From: Stomorhina lunata
Taxonomy: Eukaryota; Arthropoda; Insecta; Diptera; Rhiniidae
Assembly: GCA_933228675.1 (NCBI GenBank)
Contig: OW121742.1
Coordinates: 18,652,877-18,716,876, forward strand
Direction: 5' to 3'
DNA: 64,000 nt
Program-made: the position numbers and the translations under genes
The notes under the pieces: model-generated
The model's input: only the letters and a program-made list of their open reading frames with translations
Database searches by the model: none
Told to the model about the DNA's origin: nothing
Part shown: positions 35,910-48,904 of the stretch, in pieces
Numbering within the stretch: the stretch's first letter is position 1
Layout of the letters: the number at the start of each line of letters is the position of its first letter

Positions 35910-35984
35910 TGAAAGAAATTAATTTTAGTTGAACTAAGAATTTATGTTAAGAGGTTGTGGGTTCGAATCCGGGCTCAGGTTCGT
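35910..35984 (+). mobile_element. 75-bp fragment of the 17.6-kb retroelement terminal unit
   Basis: Inserted into array H. It opens TGAAAGAAATTAATTTTAG like the units at 17,645 and 18,221 and stops at GGGCTCAGGTTCGT just before the T-run region. It contains GGTTCGAATCC (35,960-35,970), an exact match to the pol III box B consensus GGTTCGANNCC. Removing the 75 bases restores an intact satellite unit (TTTTAT|ATCAAAA) with no clear target duplication. Several differences from the 17.6-kb copies show it is an older or separate insertion. Confidence 0.75.
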
Positions 35985-38900
35985 ATCAAAATATATACTT
36001 AAAATTTTTCTATAAATATTTGAAACGAAAATTTTTCCATAAAAATTGTATACCAACAAAAAAAATTTTGATAACAAAAATGTTTCTTTAAAATTTGACA
36101 ACTAAAATTATTCCATAAAAATTTAACACCGAAAATTTGTCACCAAAATTTTGTTTAAAAATTTGACAACAAAAATTTTTCTATACAAATTTTACACCGA
36201 ACATTTTTTTATAAATTTTTTTTTACAAAAATTTGACAATAAAATTTTTCTATAAAAATTTGACGAAGAAAATTTTTTTACAAAAATTTTACACCAAAAA
36301 TTTTTCTATAAAAATTTTACACTAAAAATTTTTCTTTAAAAATTTTACACCAAACATTTTATAGCAAAAATTTTTCCATAAAATTTCACACTAAAATTTT
36401 TCTTAAAAAAAATTTTACACCAAAAATTTGTCTATAAAAATTTGACAAAGAAAATTTTTCTATAAAAATTTTACACTTAAAATTTGTTACCGAAAATTTT
36501 TCTATAAAAAAAAAAATCTATAAAAATTTTACACGAAAATTTTTATGTTAAAATTGCTATAAAAATTTTACATAGAAAATTTTTTTTCTAAAAATTGAAT
36601 AACAAAATTTTTCTATAAAAATTTGACAATGAAAATTTGTTCTATTAAAATTTGGCAACGGAAATTTTTCTATAAAAATTTGGCAACGGAAATTTTTCTA
36701 TAAAAATTTTGCACCGAAAATTTTTCTACAAAAATTTTATAACGAAAATTTTTCTATAAAAATTTGACAACGAAAATTTTTCTATAAAAATTTGACAACG
36801 AAAATTTTTCTATAAAAATTTTACAACATATATAAGAATTTGACAAAGAAAATTTTTTTAAAAAAATCTGGCAACGAACATTTTTCTACAAAATTTTTAC
36901 ACCAAAAAATTTGTCTATAAAAATGTTACAACAAATTTTTTTCTAGATAAATTTGACAACGGAAATTTTTTTATAAAAATTTGACACCGACAATTTTTCT
37001 ATAAAAATTTGACACCGACAATTTTTCTATAAAAAATTTACACCGAAAATTTTTCTATCAAAATTTTACACCGAAAATTTTTCTATAAAAATTTTACACC
37101 GAAAATTTTTCTATAAAAATTTTACACCGAAAATTTTTCTATAAAAATTTTTCTACAAAATTTTTTTTATAAAAATTTTATACCGAAAAATTTTCTATAA
37201 AAATTTAACAATGAAAATTTATCTGTAAAAATTTGATTACAAAAATTTTTCTATAAAAAGTTTATACCGAAAATTTTTTTGTAAAAATTTAATACAAGAA
37301 ACTTTTCTGTAAAAATTTTACATTGAAAATTTTTATATAAAAATTTTACATTGAAAATTTTTATATAAAAATTTTGCAACGAAAATTTTACACCAAAAAT
37401 TTTACACCATAAACTTTGCTATACAAATTTGACAACGAAAATTTCTCTATAAAAATTTGACAACGAAAATTTATCTGTAAAAATTTGACAACGACAATTT
37501 TTCTATAAAAATTTGACAATAAAAATTTTTCTATAAAAATTTGACAACGAAAATTTTTCTATAAAAATTTGACAACGAAAATTTTTCTATAAAAATTAGA
37601 TAACGAAAATTTTTCTATAAAAATTTGACAACGAAAATTTTTATATAAAAATTTGACAACGAAAATAAAAATAAAAATTTGACAACGAAAATGTTTCTAT
37701 AAAAATTTAACAACGAAAATTTTTCTATAAAAATTTGACAACGAAAATTTTTCTATAAAAATTTGACAACGAAAATTTTTCTATAAAAATTTGACAACGA
37801 AAATTTTTCTATAAAAATTTGACAACGAAAATTTTTCTATAAAAATTTGACAACGAAAATTTTTCTATAAAAATTTGACAACGAAAATTTTTCTATAAAA
37901 ATTTGACAACGAACATTTTTCTATAAAAATTTGACAACGAAAATTTTTCTATAAAAATTTGACAAGGAAAATTTTTCTATAAAAATTTGACAACGAAAAT
38001 TTTTCAATAAAAATTTGACAACGAAAATTTTTCAATAAAAATTTTACAACGAAAATTTTTCTATAAAAATTTGACAACGAAAATTTTTCTATAAAAATTT
38101 GACAACGAAAATTTTTCTATAAAAATTTGACAACGAAAATTTTTCTATAAAAATTTGACATCGAAAATTTTTCTATAAAAATTTGACAACGAAAATTTTT
38201 CTATAAAAATTTGACAACGAAAATTTTTCTATAAAAATTTGACAACGAAAATTTCTCTATAAAAATTTGACAACGAAAATTTATCTATAAAAATTTGACA
38301 ACGACAATTTTTCTATAAAAATTTGACAACGAAAATTTTTTTATAAAAATTTGACAACGAAAATTTTTCTATAAAAATTTGACAACGAAAATTTTTCTAT
38401 AAAAATTTGACAACGAAAATGTTTCTATAAAAATTTGACAACGAAAATTTTTCTATAAAAATTTGACAACGAAAATTTTTCTATAAAAATTTGACAACGA
38501 AAATTTTTCAATAAAAATTTGGCAACGAAAATTTTTCTATAAAAATTTGACAACGAAAATTTTTCTATAAAAATTTTACAACGAAAATTTTTCTATAAAA
38601 ATTTGACAACGAAAATTTTTCTATAAAAATTTGACAACTAAAATTTTTCTATAAAAATTTGACAACGAAAATTTTTCAATAAAAATTTGACAAGGAAAAT
38701 TTTTCAATAAAAATTTGACAACGAAAATTTTTCTATAAAAATTTGACAACGAAAATTTTTCAATAAAAATTTGACAACGAAAATTTTTCAATAAAAATTT
38801 GACAACGAAAATTTTTCAATAAAAATTTTACAACGAAAATTTTTCTATAAAAATTTGACAACGAAAATTTTTCAATAAAAATTTTACAACGAAAATTTTT

Positions 38901-39649
38901 CTATAAAAATTTGGCAACGAAAATTTTGCTATAAAAATTTGGCAACGAAAATTTTGCTATAAAAATTTGACAACGAAAATTTTTCTATAAAAATTTGACA
39001 ACGAAAATTTTTCTATAAAAATTTGACAAAGAAAATTTTTCTATAAAAATTTGACAACAAAAATTTTTCTATAAAAATTTGACAACGAAAATTTTTCAAT
39101 AAAAATTTGACAACGAAAATTTTTCAATAAAAATTTGACAACGAAAATTTTTCAATAAAAATTTTACAACGAAAATTTTTCTATAAAAATTTGACAACGA
39201 AAATTTTTCTATAAAAATTTGACAACGAAAATTTTTCTATAAAAATTTGACAACGAAAATTTTTCGATAAAAATTTGACAACGAAAATTTTTCTATAAAA
39301 ATTTGACAACGAAAATTTTTCTATAAAAATTTGACAGAGAAAATTTTTTCATAAAAATTTTACCACAAAAATTTTTTCTATAAAAATTTTACACCGAAAG
39401 TTTTTCTATAAAAATTTTACACCGAAAATTTTTCTGTAAAAATTTTACACCGAAAATTTTTCTATAAAAATTTTGTATCGAAAATTTTTCTATAAAAATG
39501 TCACTCTGAAAATTTTAATTTAATTTTACACCGAAAATTTTTCTATAACAATTTTACTCCGAAAATTTTTCTATAAAAACTTTACCCCTCTATAAAAATT
39601 TTATAACAAAAATTTTTCTATAAAAATTTTACACCGAAAATTTTTCTAT

Positions 39650-39722
39650 AAAAATTTCCGTTGTAAAATTTTTATAGAAAAAACTTCGGTGTAAAATTTT
39701 TATAGAAAAATTTTACAACGGA
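39650..39722 (+). repeat. two-unit inversion inside array H
   Basis: About two units read CGTTGTAAAA and CGGTGTAAAA on the plus strand, against the array direction. Then the array returns to ACAACGGAAAT. The outer words ATTTCCGTTGTAAAA and TTTTACAACGGAAAT are exact reverse complements, and both joints lie in the A/T core. Confidence 0.85.
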
Positions 39723-39975
39723 AATGTTTCTATAAAAATTTTACACTGACAATTTTTCTTTAAAAATTTGATACCAAAAATTTTTCTACAAATTTTTTTA
39801 TAAAAATTTTACACCAAAAGTTTTTCCATAAAAATTTAACACCAAAAATTTTTATAGAAAAATTTAACACCAAAAATTTTTCTATAAAATTTTACACCGA
39901 AAATGTTTCTAATAAAATTTTGCACTGAAAATTTTTCTATAAAAATTTAACACCCAAAATTTTGTATTTCTAAAA

Positions 39976-41845
39976 AAAAAATTCTGAACATAAAATGTGT
40001 TGCTATTTCTTTGCCCTCCTCTGTAGTTATTTTAACAATTTCTTCAAATACATTGTTTAAAACAAACAACAATATAATCCTAATATTTTTTTCACACCTC
40101 AAGGTATTATCAACTATTTCAGTCACTTTTTTACTATTTTTCTAAATGTTGTTTTTTTGCTAGTGCCATTTATTATGTCTGTTTTTTTGTTTTCTTAAAA
40201 TGTAAATGAAAAATATTTTAGAAAAAAATTAAATTCAATTAGCATAGAATTTGCATTAAAAAAACAGCCATTTTAAATAAGAAGACAGACACGAGCAAAA
40301 AGATAAAATATATGTATAATACAAAGACTATAAAAAAATGTAATAAATAATGAGGCTAACCCTGATGGCAGGGAAACAAGTGGAAGTGGTAGAAGGAGGG
40401 CTGAAAGAAGAAAGGCTCTTAGACAGAATGGGGGATGGACGGACAGATTTATTCAATTTAAGAAAAAGACGACAACTGATAGAAAAATTTACAAAAGTAT
40501 CTATGGAAGATATTTGCATTGACGCCTCTAACACCAGAGTTGATGATACATTTAGAAGAATAGCGAATGAGAAAAGGTTTAATTCACTTGGATATATGTA
40601 ATTTGTTGAAAAACTGACAGACGGACGGAAAGACAGACAAAACCTGAAAGTAGGTTAATGTCTAATTTAAGTAACAATCGTATTTAATCTATCATAAATA
40701 CTTTTTAAAGGGTGTTTTAATATGAGCTGTTATTGGGACAATTTTCTTTTAATTCGGAAATCAAAAACAATGTTTTAAAGATGTTGTCATTTGTGTTTAA
40801 AATAGACAAAGTATGGGTTCAGTTTGACTTCGTACATGTTCAAAGTTAACACTAGTTTCGACTTGTTTGTCTAGAAGTTTACATCTTCAATATAACAAAT
40901 TTAACATCACAGTGACGAAATACGTTATCAATATATCGAATTTACCTCACAATGACGAATGCTTTTGTCGTATTCACGACTCCCATTTTATTCTATCAAA
41001 CTAGCAAAACTCTTAAATATTAACCCTGTTTTACCTAATGGATTATTAGTGTTAAGTAGGCTTAGGTTGAGACACAACATGTAACATGGTTGGCTGTTTA
41101 GTTAAATTAAAATTACAATTTTTATAATATTTTTTTTTTTTCTAAATAAATCTTGCCTTTAATTAAAAAGTTTTTGTCATTATTTGTCAAAGATTTATTC
41201 AGAAAACATAAGCAATGTGTGTGGCTTATAACAAAAAGAGATTAAACTGATTTTACATAAAAAAAATCAAAAATATTTAAACAAATAAATTAATGTAAAT
41301 CACTGGAGATTTCTAATCAAAATCATAATTCACTGAGGAATTAAGGCAAAAAATAATAAATGTAAGAATTATTGTTAATTGTTAGTAATTCTTAAGAAGT
41401 TGTTAGAGTTAACAAAACAAATTGCCTGGTAATGCCTTTTGTAGTTTTGAATTGAATATTATAAAACAAAAAGAAACCACACAATAGAAATTCTCATACA
41501 ATTTTTTAAATCTTTTCCCGAAAATTTTGATAAATATTAAGGCAAAGGGTGACAAATCACTTTTATAACTTATAAATTTAAATAAAAATCATATAAATTA
41601 TCACTATCAAAACAGTTTGTCCTTTATGATCATACAAGAAAAATACAATTCTTCTTTTTTATTGGAAAGAAAAAAAGAAATGTCCAATAAATAAAATTAT
41701 TTGATTATTGATACTTAAAGAAATCAATCAAATACAAAACCAAATCAAAATAATATTGCACTTAAATATTAGGGCGGGGAAAAAATATTTTACAATTTCT
41801 TGTTATTAAAAGTTTTCAAATTTTTTCTAGCTATAGTTTTAAATA
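39976..41845. other. unique spacer, no gene established
   Basis: A+T-rich spacer containing one purine-rich, higher-complexity patch (40,270-40,670) that ends in 'ctgacagacggacggaaag', resembling the tail of fly interspersed repeats. The rest shows no recognisable feature. Confidence 0.5.
40350..40601 (+). other. short open frame of 83 codons, unrecognised
   Basis: Starts at a true ATG and ends at TAA. The product is hydrophilic and rich in Arg, Lys, Glu and Asp, with no low-complexity run, unlike every other frame in the window. I recognise no domain, signal peptide or membrane segment. A mobile-element remnant is possible because a GACGGACGGA-type tail follows about 16 bp after the stop. 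A frame of this length can also occur by chance. No promoter or splice sites were identified. Confidence 0.15.
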
Positions 41846-44635
41846 CCTCTTATTTATCTATAGGAAATTTTTCAAAAATTTCTTATTTTTCTAAAGGAAA
41901 ATTTTCAAAAATTTCTTATTTTTTTAATAGGAAATTTTTAAAATTTTTTAAATTTTTTAATTTTTCTATAGGAAATTTTTCAAAAATTTCTTATTTTTCT
42001 AAAGGAAATTTATCAAAAATTTATTTTTTTTCTATAGGAAATTTTTTCAAAAATTCTTATTTTTCTATAGGAAATTTTTCAAAAATTTCTTATCTTCTAT
42101 AGGAAATTTTTCAAAAATTTCTTATTTTTCTATAAGAAATTTTTCAAAAATTTCTTATTTTTCTATAGAAAATTTTTCAAAAATGTCTTATTTTTCTAAA
42201 AGAAATTTTTCAAAAATTTCTTATTTTTCTATAGAAAATTTTTCAAAAATGTCTTATTTTTCTAAAGGAAATTTTTCAAAAACGTCTTATTTTTCTAAAG
42301 GAAATTTTTCGAAAATTTATGTTTTTCTATAGCAAATTTTCAAAAATTACTTATTTTTATATAGAAAATTTTTCAAAAGTGTCTTATTTTCCTAAAGGAA
42401 ATTTTTCAAAAATTTCTTCTTTTCTATGGGAAATTTTCAAAAATTCCTATCTTTATAAGCAAATTTTTAAAAAATTTTCTATATATACATTTTTAAAAAA
42501 TTTTCCTATTTTTATAGGACATTTTTCAAAAATTTTCCATTTTTATAGGAAACTTTTCAAAAATTTCTTATTTTTATAGGAATTTTTTCAAAAATTTCCT
42601 ATTTTTACAGGAAATTTTTCAAAAATTTATTTTTATAGGAAAATTTTCAAAAATTTCCTATTTTTATAGGAAAATTTTCAAAAATTTCCTATTTTTATAG
42701 GCAATTTTTCAAAAATTTCCTATTTTTATAGGCAATTTTTCAAAAATTTCCTATTTTTATAGGACATTTTTCAAAAATTTCCTATAAAAATAGGAAATTT
42801 TTCAAAAATTTCCTATAAAAATAGAAAATTTTTCAAAAATTTCCTATAAAAATAGGAAATTTTTCAAAAATTTCCTATTTTTATTGGAAATTTTTATAGG
42901 AAATTTTTCAAAAATTTCCTATTTTCATAGAAAAAATTTCCTATTTTTATAGGAAATTTTTCAAAAACTTCCTATTTTTATAGGAAATTTTTCAAAAATT
43001 TCCTATTTTTATAGGAAATTTTTCAAAAATTTCCTATTTTTATAGGAAATTTTTCAAAAATTTCCTATTTTTATAGGAAATTTTTCAAAAATTTTCCATT
43101 TTTATAGGAAACTTTTCAAAAAATTCTTATTTTTATAGGAATTTTTTCAAAAATTTCCAAATTTTATAAGAAATTTTTCAAAAATTTCCTATTTTTATAG
43201 GAAATTTTTCAAAAATTTCCTATTTTTATAGGAAATTTTTCAAAAATTTCCTATTTTTATAGGAATTTTTTCAAAAATTTCCTATTTTTATAGGAAATTT
43301 TTCAAAAATTTCCTATTTTTATAGGAAATTTTTCAAAAATTTCCTATTTTTATAGGAAATTTTTCAAAAATTTCCTATTTTTATAGGAAATTTTTCAAAA
43401 ATTTCCTATTTTTATAGGAAATTTTTCAAAAATTTCCTATTTTTATAGGAAATTTTTCAAAAATTTCCTATTTTTATAGGAAATTTTTCAAAAATTTCCT
43501 ATTTTTATAGGAAATTTTTCAAAAATTTCCTATTTTTATCGGAAATTTTTCAAAAATTTCCTATTTTTATAGGAAATTTTTCAAAAATTTCCTATTTTTA
43601 TAGGAAATTTTTCAAAAATTTCCTATTTTTATAGGAAATTTTTCAAAAATTTCCTATTTTTATAGGAAATTTTTCAAAAATTTCCTATTTTTATAGGAAA
43701 TTTTTCAAAAATTTCCTATTTTTATAGGAAATTTTTCAAAAATTTCCTATTTTTATAGGAAATTTTTCAAAAATTTCCTATTTTTATAGGAAATTTTTCA
43801 AAAATTTCCTATTTTTATAGGAAATTTTTCAAAAATTTCCTATTTTTATAGGAAATTTTTCAAAAATTTCCTATTTTTATAGGAAATTTTTCAAAAATTT
43901 CCTATTTTTATAGGAAATTTTTCAAAAATTTCCTATTTTTATAGGAAATTTTTCAAAAATTTCCTATTTTTATAGGAAATTTTTCAAAAATTTCCTATTT
44001 TTATAGGAAATTTTTCAAAAATTTCCTATTTTTATAGGAAATTTTTCAAAAATTTCCTATTTTGATAGGAAATTTTTCAAAAATGTCCTATTTTTATAGG
44101 AAATTTTTCAAAAATTTCCTATTTTTATAGGAAATTTTTCAAAAATTTCCTATTTTTTTACGAAATTTTTCAAAAATTTCCTATTTTTATAGGAAATTTT
44201 TCAAAAATTTCCTATTTTTTTACGAAATTTTTCAAAAATTTCCTATTTTTTTTACGAAATTTTTCAAAAATTTCCAATTTTTATAGGAAATTTTTCAAAA
44301 ATTTCATACTTTTATAAGAAATTTTTTAAAAATTTCATATATTTATAGATTTTTTTTAACTTTCTATTTTTGTAGTGATTTTTTTTACAAATTTCCTATT
44401 TTGATACGAAGTTTTTCAAAAATTCTTATTTTTATAGGAACATTTTTAAAATTTTCTTATTTGTGAAAAAAACTTTTAAAATTTTTTACAAATTTTCTAT
44501 TTTTATAGGAAATTTTTCAAACTTTACTATTTTTATGAGAAATTTTTCAAAAATTTACTTTTTTTATAGAAAATTGTTTAAAGATTGACTATTTTTATAG
44601 GAAATTTTTCAAAAATTATATATCTTATATCGTTT
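41846..44635 (-). repeat. 31-bp palindromic satellite, array A4 (inverted)
   Basis: Unit is the reverse complement of A1: GGAAATTTTT, C, AAAAATTTCC with spacer TATTTTTATA. The left part (41,846-42,500) has AAGAAA and TTTCTAAAGG variants. About 42,940-44,160 is nearly perfect, with long runs of identical units. Three units at 42,780-42,870 carry the A-rich spacer of the opposite orientation. A variant run at about 42,532 (TTTTCCATTTTTATAGG, AACTTTTC) recurs near 43,091, offset about 560 bp. Confidence 0.97.
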
Positions 44636-45944
44636 ATATTTTAATAAATCTCTTGTCTTTTAAACGAATTTCTTTTCAGCCCTTTCCCACTAAATTTCAA
44701 AATTGAAAAGTCATTTTGGACCTCAAAAACTCACAACAACATCAAGACATAAAATTACACTTTCCACTCGAAAAATTGAAATAAAAAATTAAACCGATAG
44801 TGTCACACATGATCACAATACAGCAGCCACTTGTGTTAAGAAGCGTGACATTGTCATTGATATTGACATTAAAGAGACACAAACAAACAAACCCAAGAAA
44901 AAGATCGATGCCTTCAGAAAAAGATTTTAAGTTTTCTTGTTTGTAAAATTTTCTGAAAAGAATAAAGAAATAAGAAAGAAAAAAATGTCATGCATCTGAT
45001 TTGTAATTAATCATTTGTTAAAGTGATCTCTAACACACATTTTACCCATAAAAAATCTCAGACTCAGACTGAACGCAACAAATAAACTCGATCTGAGTTG
45101 ATCGTTTTTCATCTGATAATTATTTATTTATATAGAAAAATTACTGTTGCATTTTTATTCAGACACAAAGAGAAGTGCAACCAACAACAACAAAAATATT
45201 GAAAATATCCATGTAATTAAAAGTTGTTGTTGTTGTGTTCATGTTGCAAGTTGAACAAGTGTGATCGTCGATGGTTTGGTTAGATCGTTGGTTGTTGGTT
45301 ATTGCCTGTGTGAGGCAACAGGTTTTTATGTTAAAATTTTAACCCTGTCCGCTTGTCAGTCCGTCTGTTCCTAACTCTCTCCGTCCGTCTTTCATTTCCA
45401 TTTGATTTGATTTTATTAAATTTTTAATACAAATGCGTCTGTTGATTTAAAGATTTGTGTGTAAAATTGTCCCAATAAATATAAGAAGAAAGAGACAAGT
45501 ACTCACTTGTAAATAAGATTTCGATCTTTAAAAGTCAGAAACAGTTTTTTTTCCTCCAGTTTTGAAGTAAAAGATCTGGTGAAGAATTCAAAGAAGAAGA
45601 CATGTAAAGACTTGACAAATGTATGGAATTTTAAATTCCGGTGGCAATATTGATTAATTGGACTAAGCGAGATTTACATAAATCTAAAGAAATAAAGAAA
45701 TTCATTTAAATTGACAGTTTTTAAAGTGAACAAAAATTTGTCACGTAAAGAGCAGATTTATTTGTTAAGGAATAATTAAAATTTTAAGCAACACGAAACG
45801 TTGAATGTGATGGAGAGCGGTGGGTTAAAGATTTTGAATTTCAAAATAATTTGCATGTTTTTGATGTGCTAATTTCAAGTAATTTGACAGCTTTTAAACA
45901 AATTATTTTACACAGAGAAAAATAAGTTTTAAGAACATTTTTAA
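44636..45944. other. unique spacer, nothing recognised
   Basis: Moderately complex A+T-rich DNA with short AAC/GTT runs (45,178-45,235) and 'gtcagtccgtctgttcc' / 'ctccgtccgtctttc' (about 45,355-45,395). The latter look like the reverse complement of the GACGGACA tail of fly repeats, suggesting a minus-strand remnant. No gene is seen. Confidence 0.5.
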
Positions 45945-48904
45945 AAAAAGTTTTGAAAAATTTTTATATAAAATATTTTTGATTTAAAAATAGAAAACAT
46001 TAAAAAATATTATATTAAAATTTCTAAATTACAAATTTTCTATAAAAATTTTAATGTGAAAAATTTTTTATAAAAATTTTTATGTAAAAAATTTTCTATA
46101 AAAATTTTTATGTGAAAAATTTTCTACAAAAATTTGTATATAAAAAATTGTTTATAAAAATTTGTATATCATAAATTTTCTATAAAAACTTTTATATCAA
46201 AAAATTTTTATGTTTTGACATTAAAAATTTTCTATAAAAAATTTGATATCGAAAATTTTCTATAAAAAATTTTATATTGAAAATTTTTTATAAAAAATTT
46301 TATATCGAAAATTTTCTATAAAAAAATTTATATCGAAAATTTTTTTGTAAAAAATTTTATATCAAAAATTTTCTATAAAAAATTTTATATCGAAAATTGT
46401 CTATAAAAAATTTTATATCAAACATTTTATCTTAAAAATTTTGTATCGAAAATTTTCTATAAAAAATTTTATATCGAAAATTTTATATCGATAATTTTCA
46501 ACAAAACATTTTCTACAAAAAAATGTTATATCGATAATTTTCTATAAAAAATTTTATATCGGAAATTTTCTATAAAAAATTTTGCCTCGAAAATTTTCTA
46601 TAAAAAATTTTGCATTGAAAATTTTCTATAAAAAATTTTATATCGAGAATTTTCTAGAAAAAAATGTATATTAAAAATTTTATACCAAAAATTTTCTATC
46701 GAAAATTTTTTACAAAAAATTTTATAAAAAATTTTATATCGAGAATTTTCTAGAAAAAAATTATATCAGAAATTTTTTACAAAAAATTTGATATCGAAAA
46801 TAAAAAAATTTGATATCGAAAATTTTATATAAAAAATTTTATATCGAAAATTTTCTATAACAAATTTTATATCGAAAATTTTCTTTCAAAAATTTTATAT
46901 TGAAAATTTTATACCAAAAATTTTCTATAAAAAATTTTATATCGAAAATTTTCTAGAAAAAAATTTATAACGAGAATTTTCTAGAAAAAAATTTATAAAA
47001 ATTTAGAAAATTTGATATCGATAATTTTCTACAAAACATTTTCTACAAAAAAATGTTAAATCGATAATTTTCTATAAAAAATTTTATATCGAAAATTTTC
47101 TATAAAAAATTTTGCATCGAAAATTTTCTATAAAAAATTTTGCATTGAAAATTTTCTATAAAAAATTTTATATCGAGAATTTTCTAGAAAAAAATTTATA
47201 TTAAAAATTTTATACCAAAAATTTTCTATCGAAAATTTTTTACAAAAAATTTTATAAAAAATTTTATATCGAGAATTTTCTAGAAAAAAATTATATCAGA
47301 AATTTTTTACAAAAAATTTGATATCGAAAATAAAAAAATTTGATATCGAAAATTTTATATAAAAAATTTTATATCGAAAATTTTCTATAACAAATTTTAT
47401 ATCGAAAATTTTCTTTCAAAAATTTTATATTGAAAATTTTATACCAAAAATTTTCTATAAAAAATTTTATATCGAAAATTTTTTACAAAAAAATTTTAAA
47501 CCGAAAATTTTCTATAAAAAATTTTATACCGAAAATTTTTTATAAAAATTTTATACCAAAAATTTTCTACAAAAATATTTTATATCGAAAATGTTTTATA
47601 AAAAATTTCATATCGAAAATTTTTTATAAAAAATTTGATATCGAAAATTTTCTATAAAAAATTTGATATCGAAAATTTTCTATAAAAACTTTCATATCGA
47701 AAATTTTCTATAAAAAATTTTATATCGAAAATTTTCTTTCAAAAATTTTATATTGAAAATTTTATACCGAAAATTTTCTATAAAAAATTTTATATCGAAA
47801 ATTTTCTACAAAAAATTTTATATCAAAAAGTTTCTATAAAAAAATTTTAAATCGAAAATTTGCTATAAAAAGTTTTATATCGAAAATTTTCTATAAAAAA
47901 TTTTATATGTAAAACTTTCTATAAAAAATTATATATCGAAAATTTTATTTCAAAATTTTTTTATCGAAAATTTTCTTTCAAAAATTTTATCTAAAAAATT
48001 TGGTATCAAAAATTTTGTATAAAAAAGTTTTCCATGAAAAATGTTCTATAAAAATTTTTCTATCAAAAATTTTATATCGAAAATTTTTTATAAAAATTTT
48101 TGTATCGAAAATTTTCTTTAAAAAATTTCAAATCGAAAATTTTTTATAAAAAATTATGTATCTAAAATTTTCTATACAAAATTATACATATATCGAAAAC
48201 TTTTTTTCAAAAATTTTATATCGAAAATTTTCTTTTGAAAATTTTATATCGAAAACTTTCTCTCAAAAATTGTATATCGAAAATTTTTATATCAAAAATT
48301 TTTTACGAAAACTTTGATATCAAACATTTTTTATAAAAATTTTGATTTCAAAAATTTTCTGTAAATATTTATATATCAAAATCTTTGAATAAACATTTTT
48401 ATATCAAAAATTTTTTACAGACATTTTTATATAAAAATTTTTATATTAAAAACTTTTTATAAAAATTTTTGATAAAACTTTTTATATGAAACAAATTCTA
48501 TAAAAGTTTTTATATCAAAGATTTATTACAAAAAGTTTTATATCAAAAAATTTTATTTCAAAAATTTGTATATTAAAAATTTTCTATAAAAATTTTTGAT
48601 AAAACTTTTTATATGACAAAATTTCTATAAAAATTTTTATATCAATTTCTACAAAAATTTGTAAATCAAAAAATTTTATTTCAAAAATTTTCTATAAAAA
48701 TTTTTGGTAAAACTTTTTATATCAAAAAATTTTATATCAAAAATTTTCTATAAAAATTTTTACATCAAAAATTTTCTATTAAAATTTTTATATCAAAAAT
48801 TGTCTATATACAAAATTTTTATAATATAAATTTTCTTAAAAAATTGTATATCAAAAATTTTCTCAAAAAAATTTTATATTAAAAATTTTCAAAAATATTC
48901 GTAT
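45945..48904 (-). repeat. 28-bp minisatellite J (CGATATAAAA type)
   Basis: On the minus strand TTTTTTATAGAAAATTTTCG is followed by ATATAAAA, a shifted form of the shared core. Edges are degenerate. A block of about 465 bp at 46,488-46,952 is repeated at 47,018-47,482 (constant offset 530 bp; anchors ACAAAACATT at 46,501 and 47,031) with very few differences, including its odd units (TTTTGCATTG, GAATTTTCTAG). The right edge runs straight into the 12-bp satellite. Confidence 0.94.
46488..47482. repeat. tandem duplication of a ~465-bp block within array J
   Basis: Copy 1 is 46,488-46,952 and copy 2 is 47,018-47,482. The same succession of variant units appears in both at a fixed 530-bp shift, which single-unit slippage cannot explain. 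It indicates a recent unequal exchange or segmental duplication. Confidence 0.85.

Larger units (their letters stand above)
35790..39975 (-). repeat. 28-bp minisatellite H (CGTTGTCAAA type)
   Basis: About 145 units. On the minus strand the shared core is followed by TTGTCAAA. Edges (35,790-36,680 and 39,340-39,975) are diverged and mixed with CGGTGTAAAA-type units. The middle (37,420-39,340) is almost uniform, with single-base variants such as TTTTTCAATA clustered in runs. A run with CTCTATA, ATCTGTA/ATCTATA and GACAATTT at 37,437-37,503 recurs at about 38,247-38,310, a shift of about 810 bp (29 units). A two-unit inversion lies at 39,655-39,715. Confidence 0.96.

Noticed and set aside
35790..39975. 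28-bp repeats at regular intervals, as in a CRISPR array
   Set aside because: The repeats are contiguous with no unique spacers, the context is eukaryotic, and there are no cas genes. It is a minisatellite.
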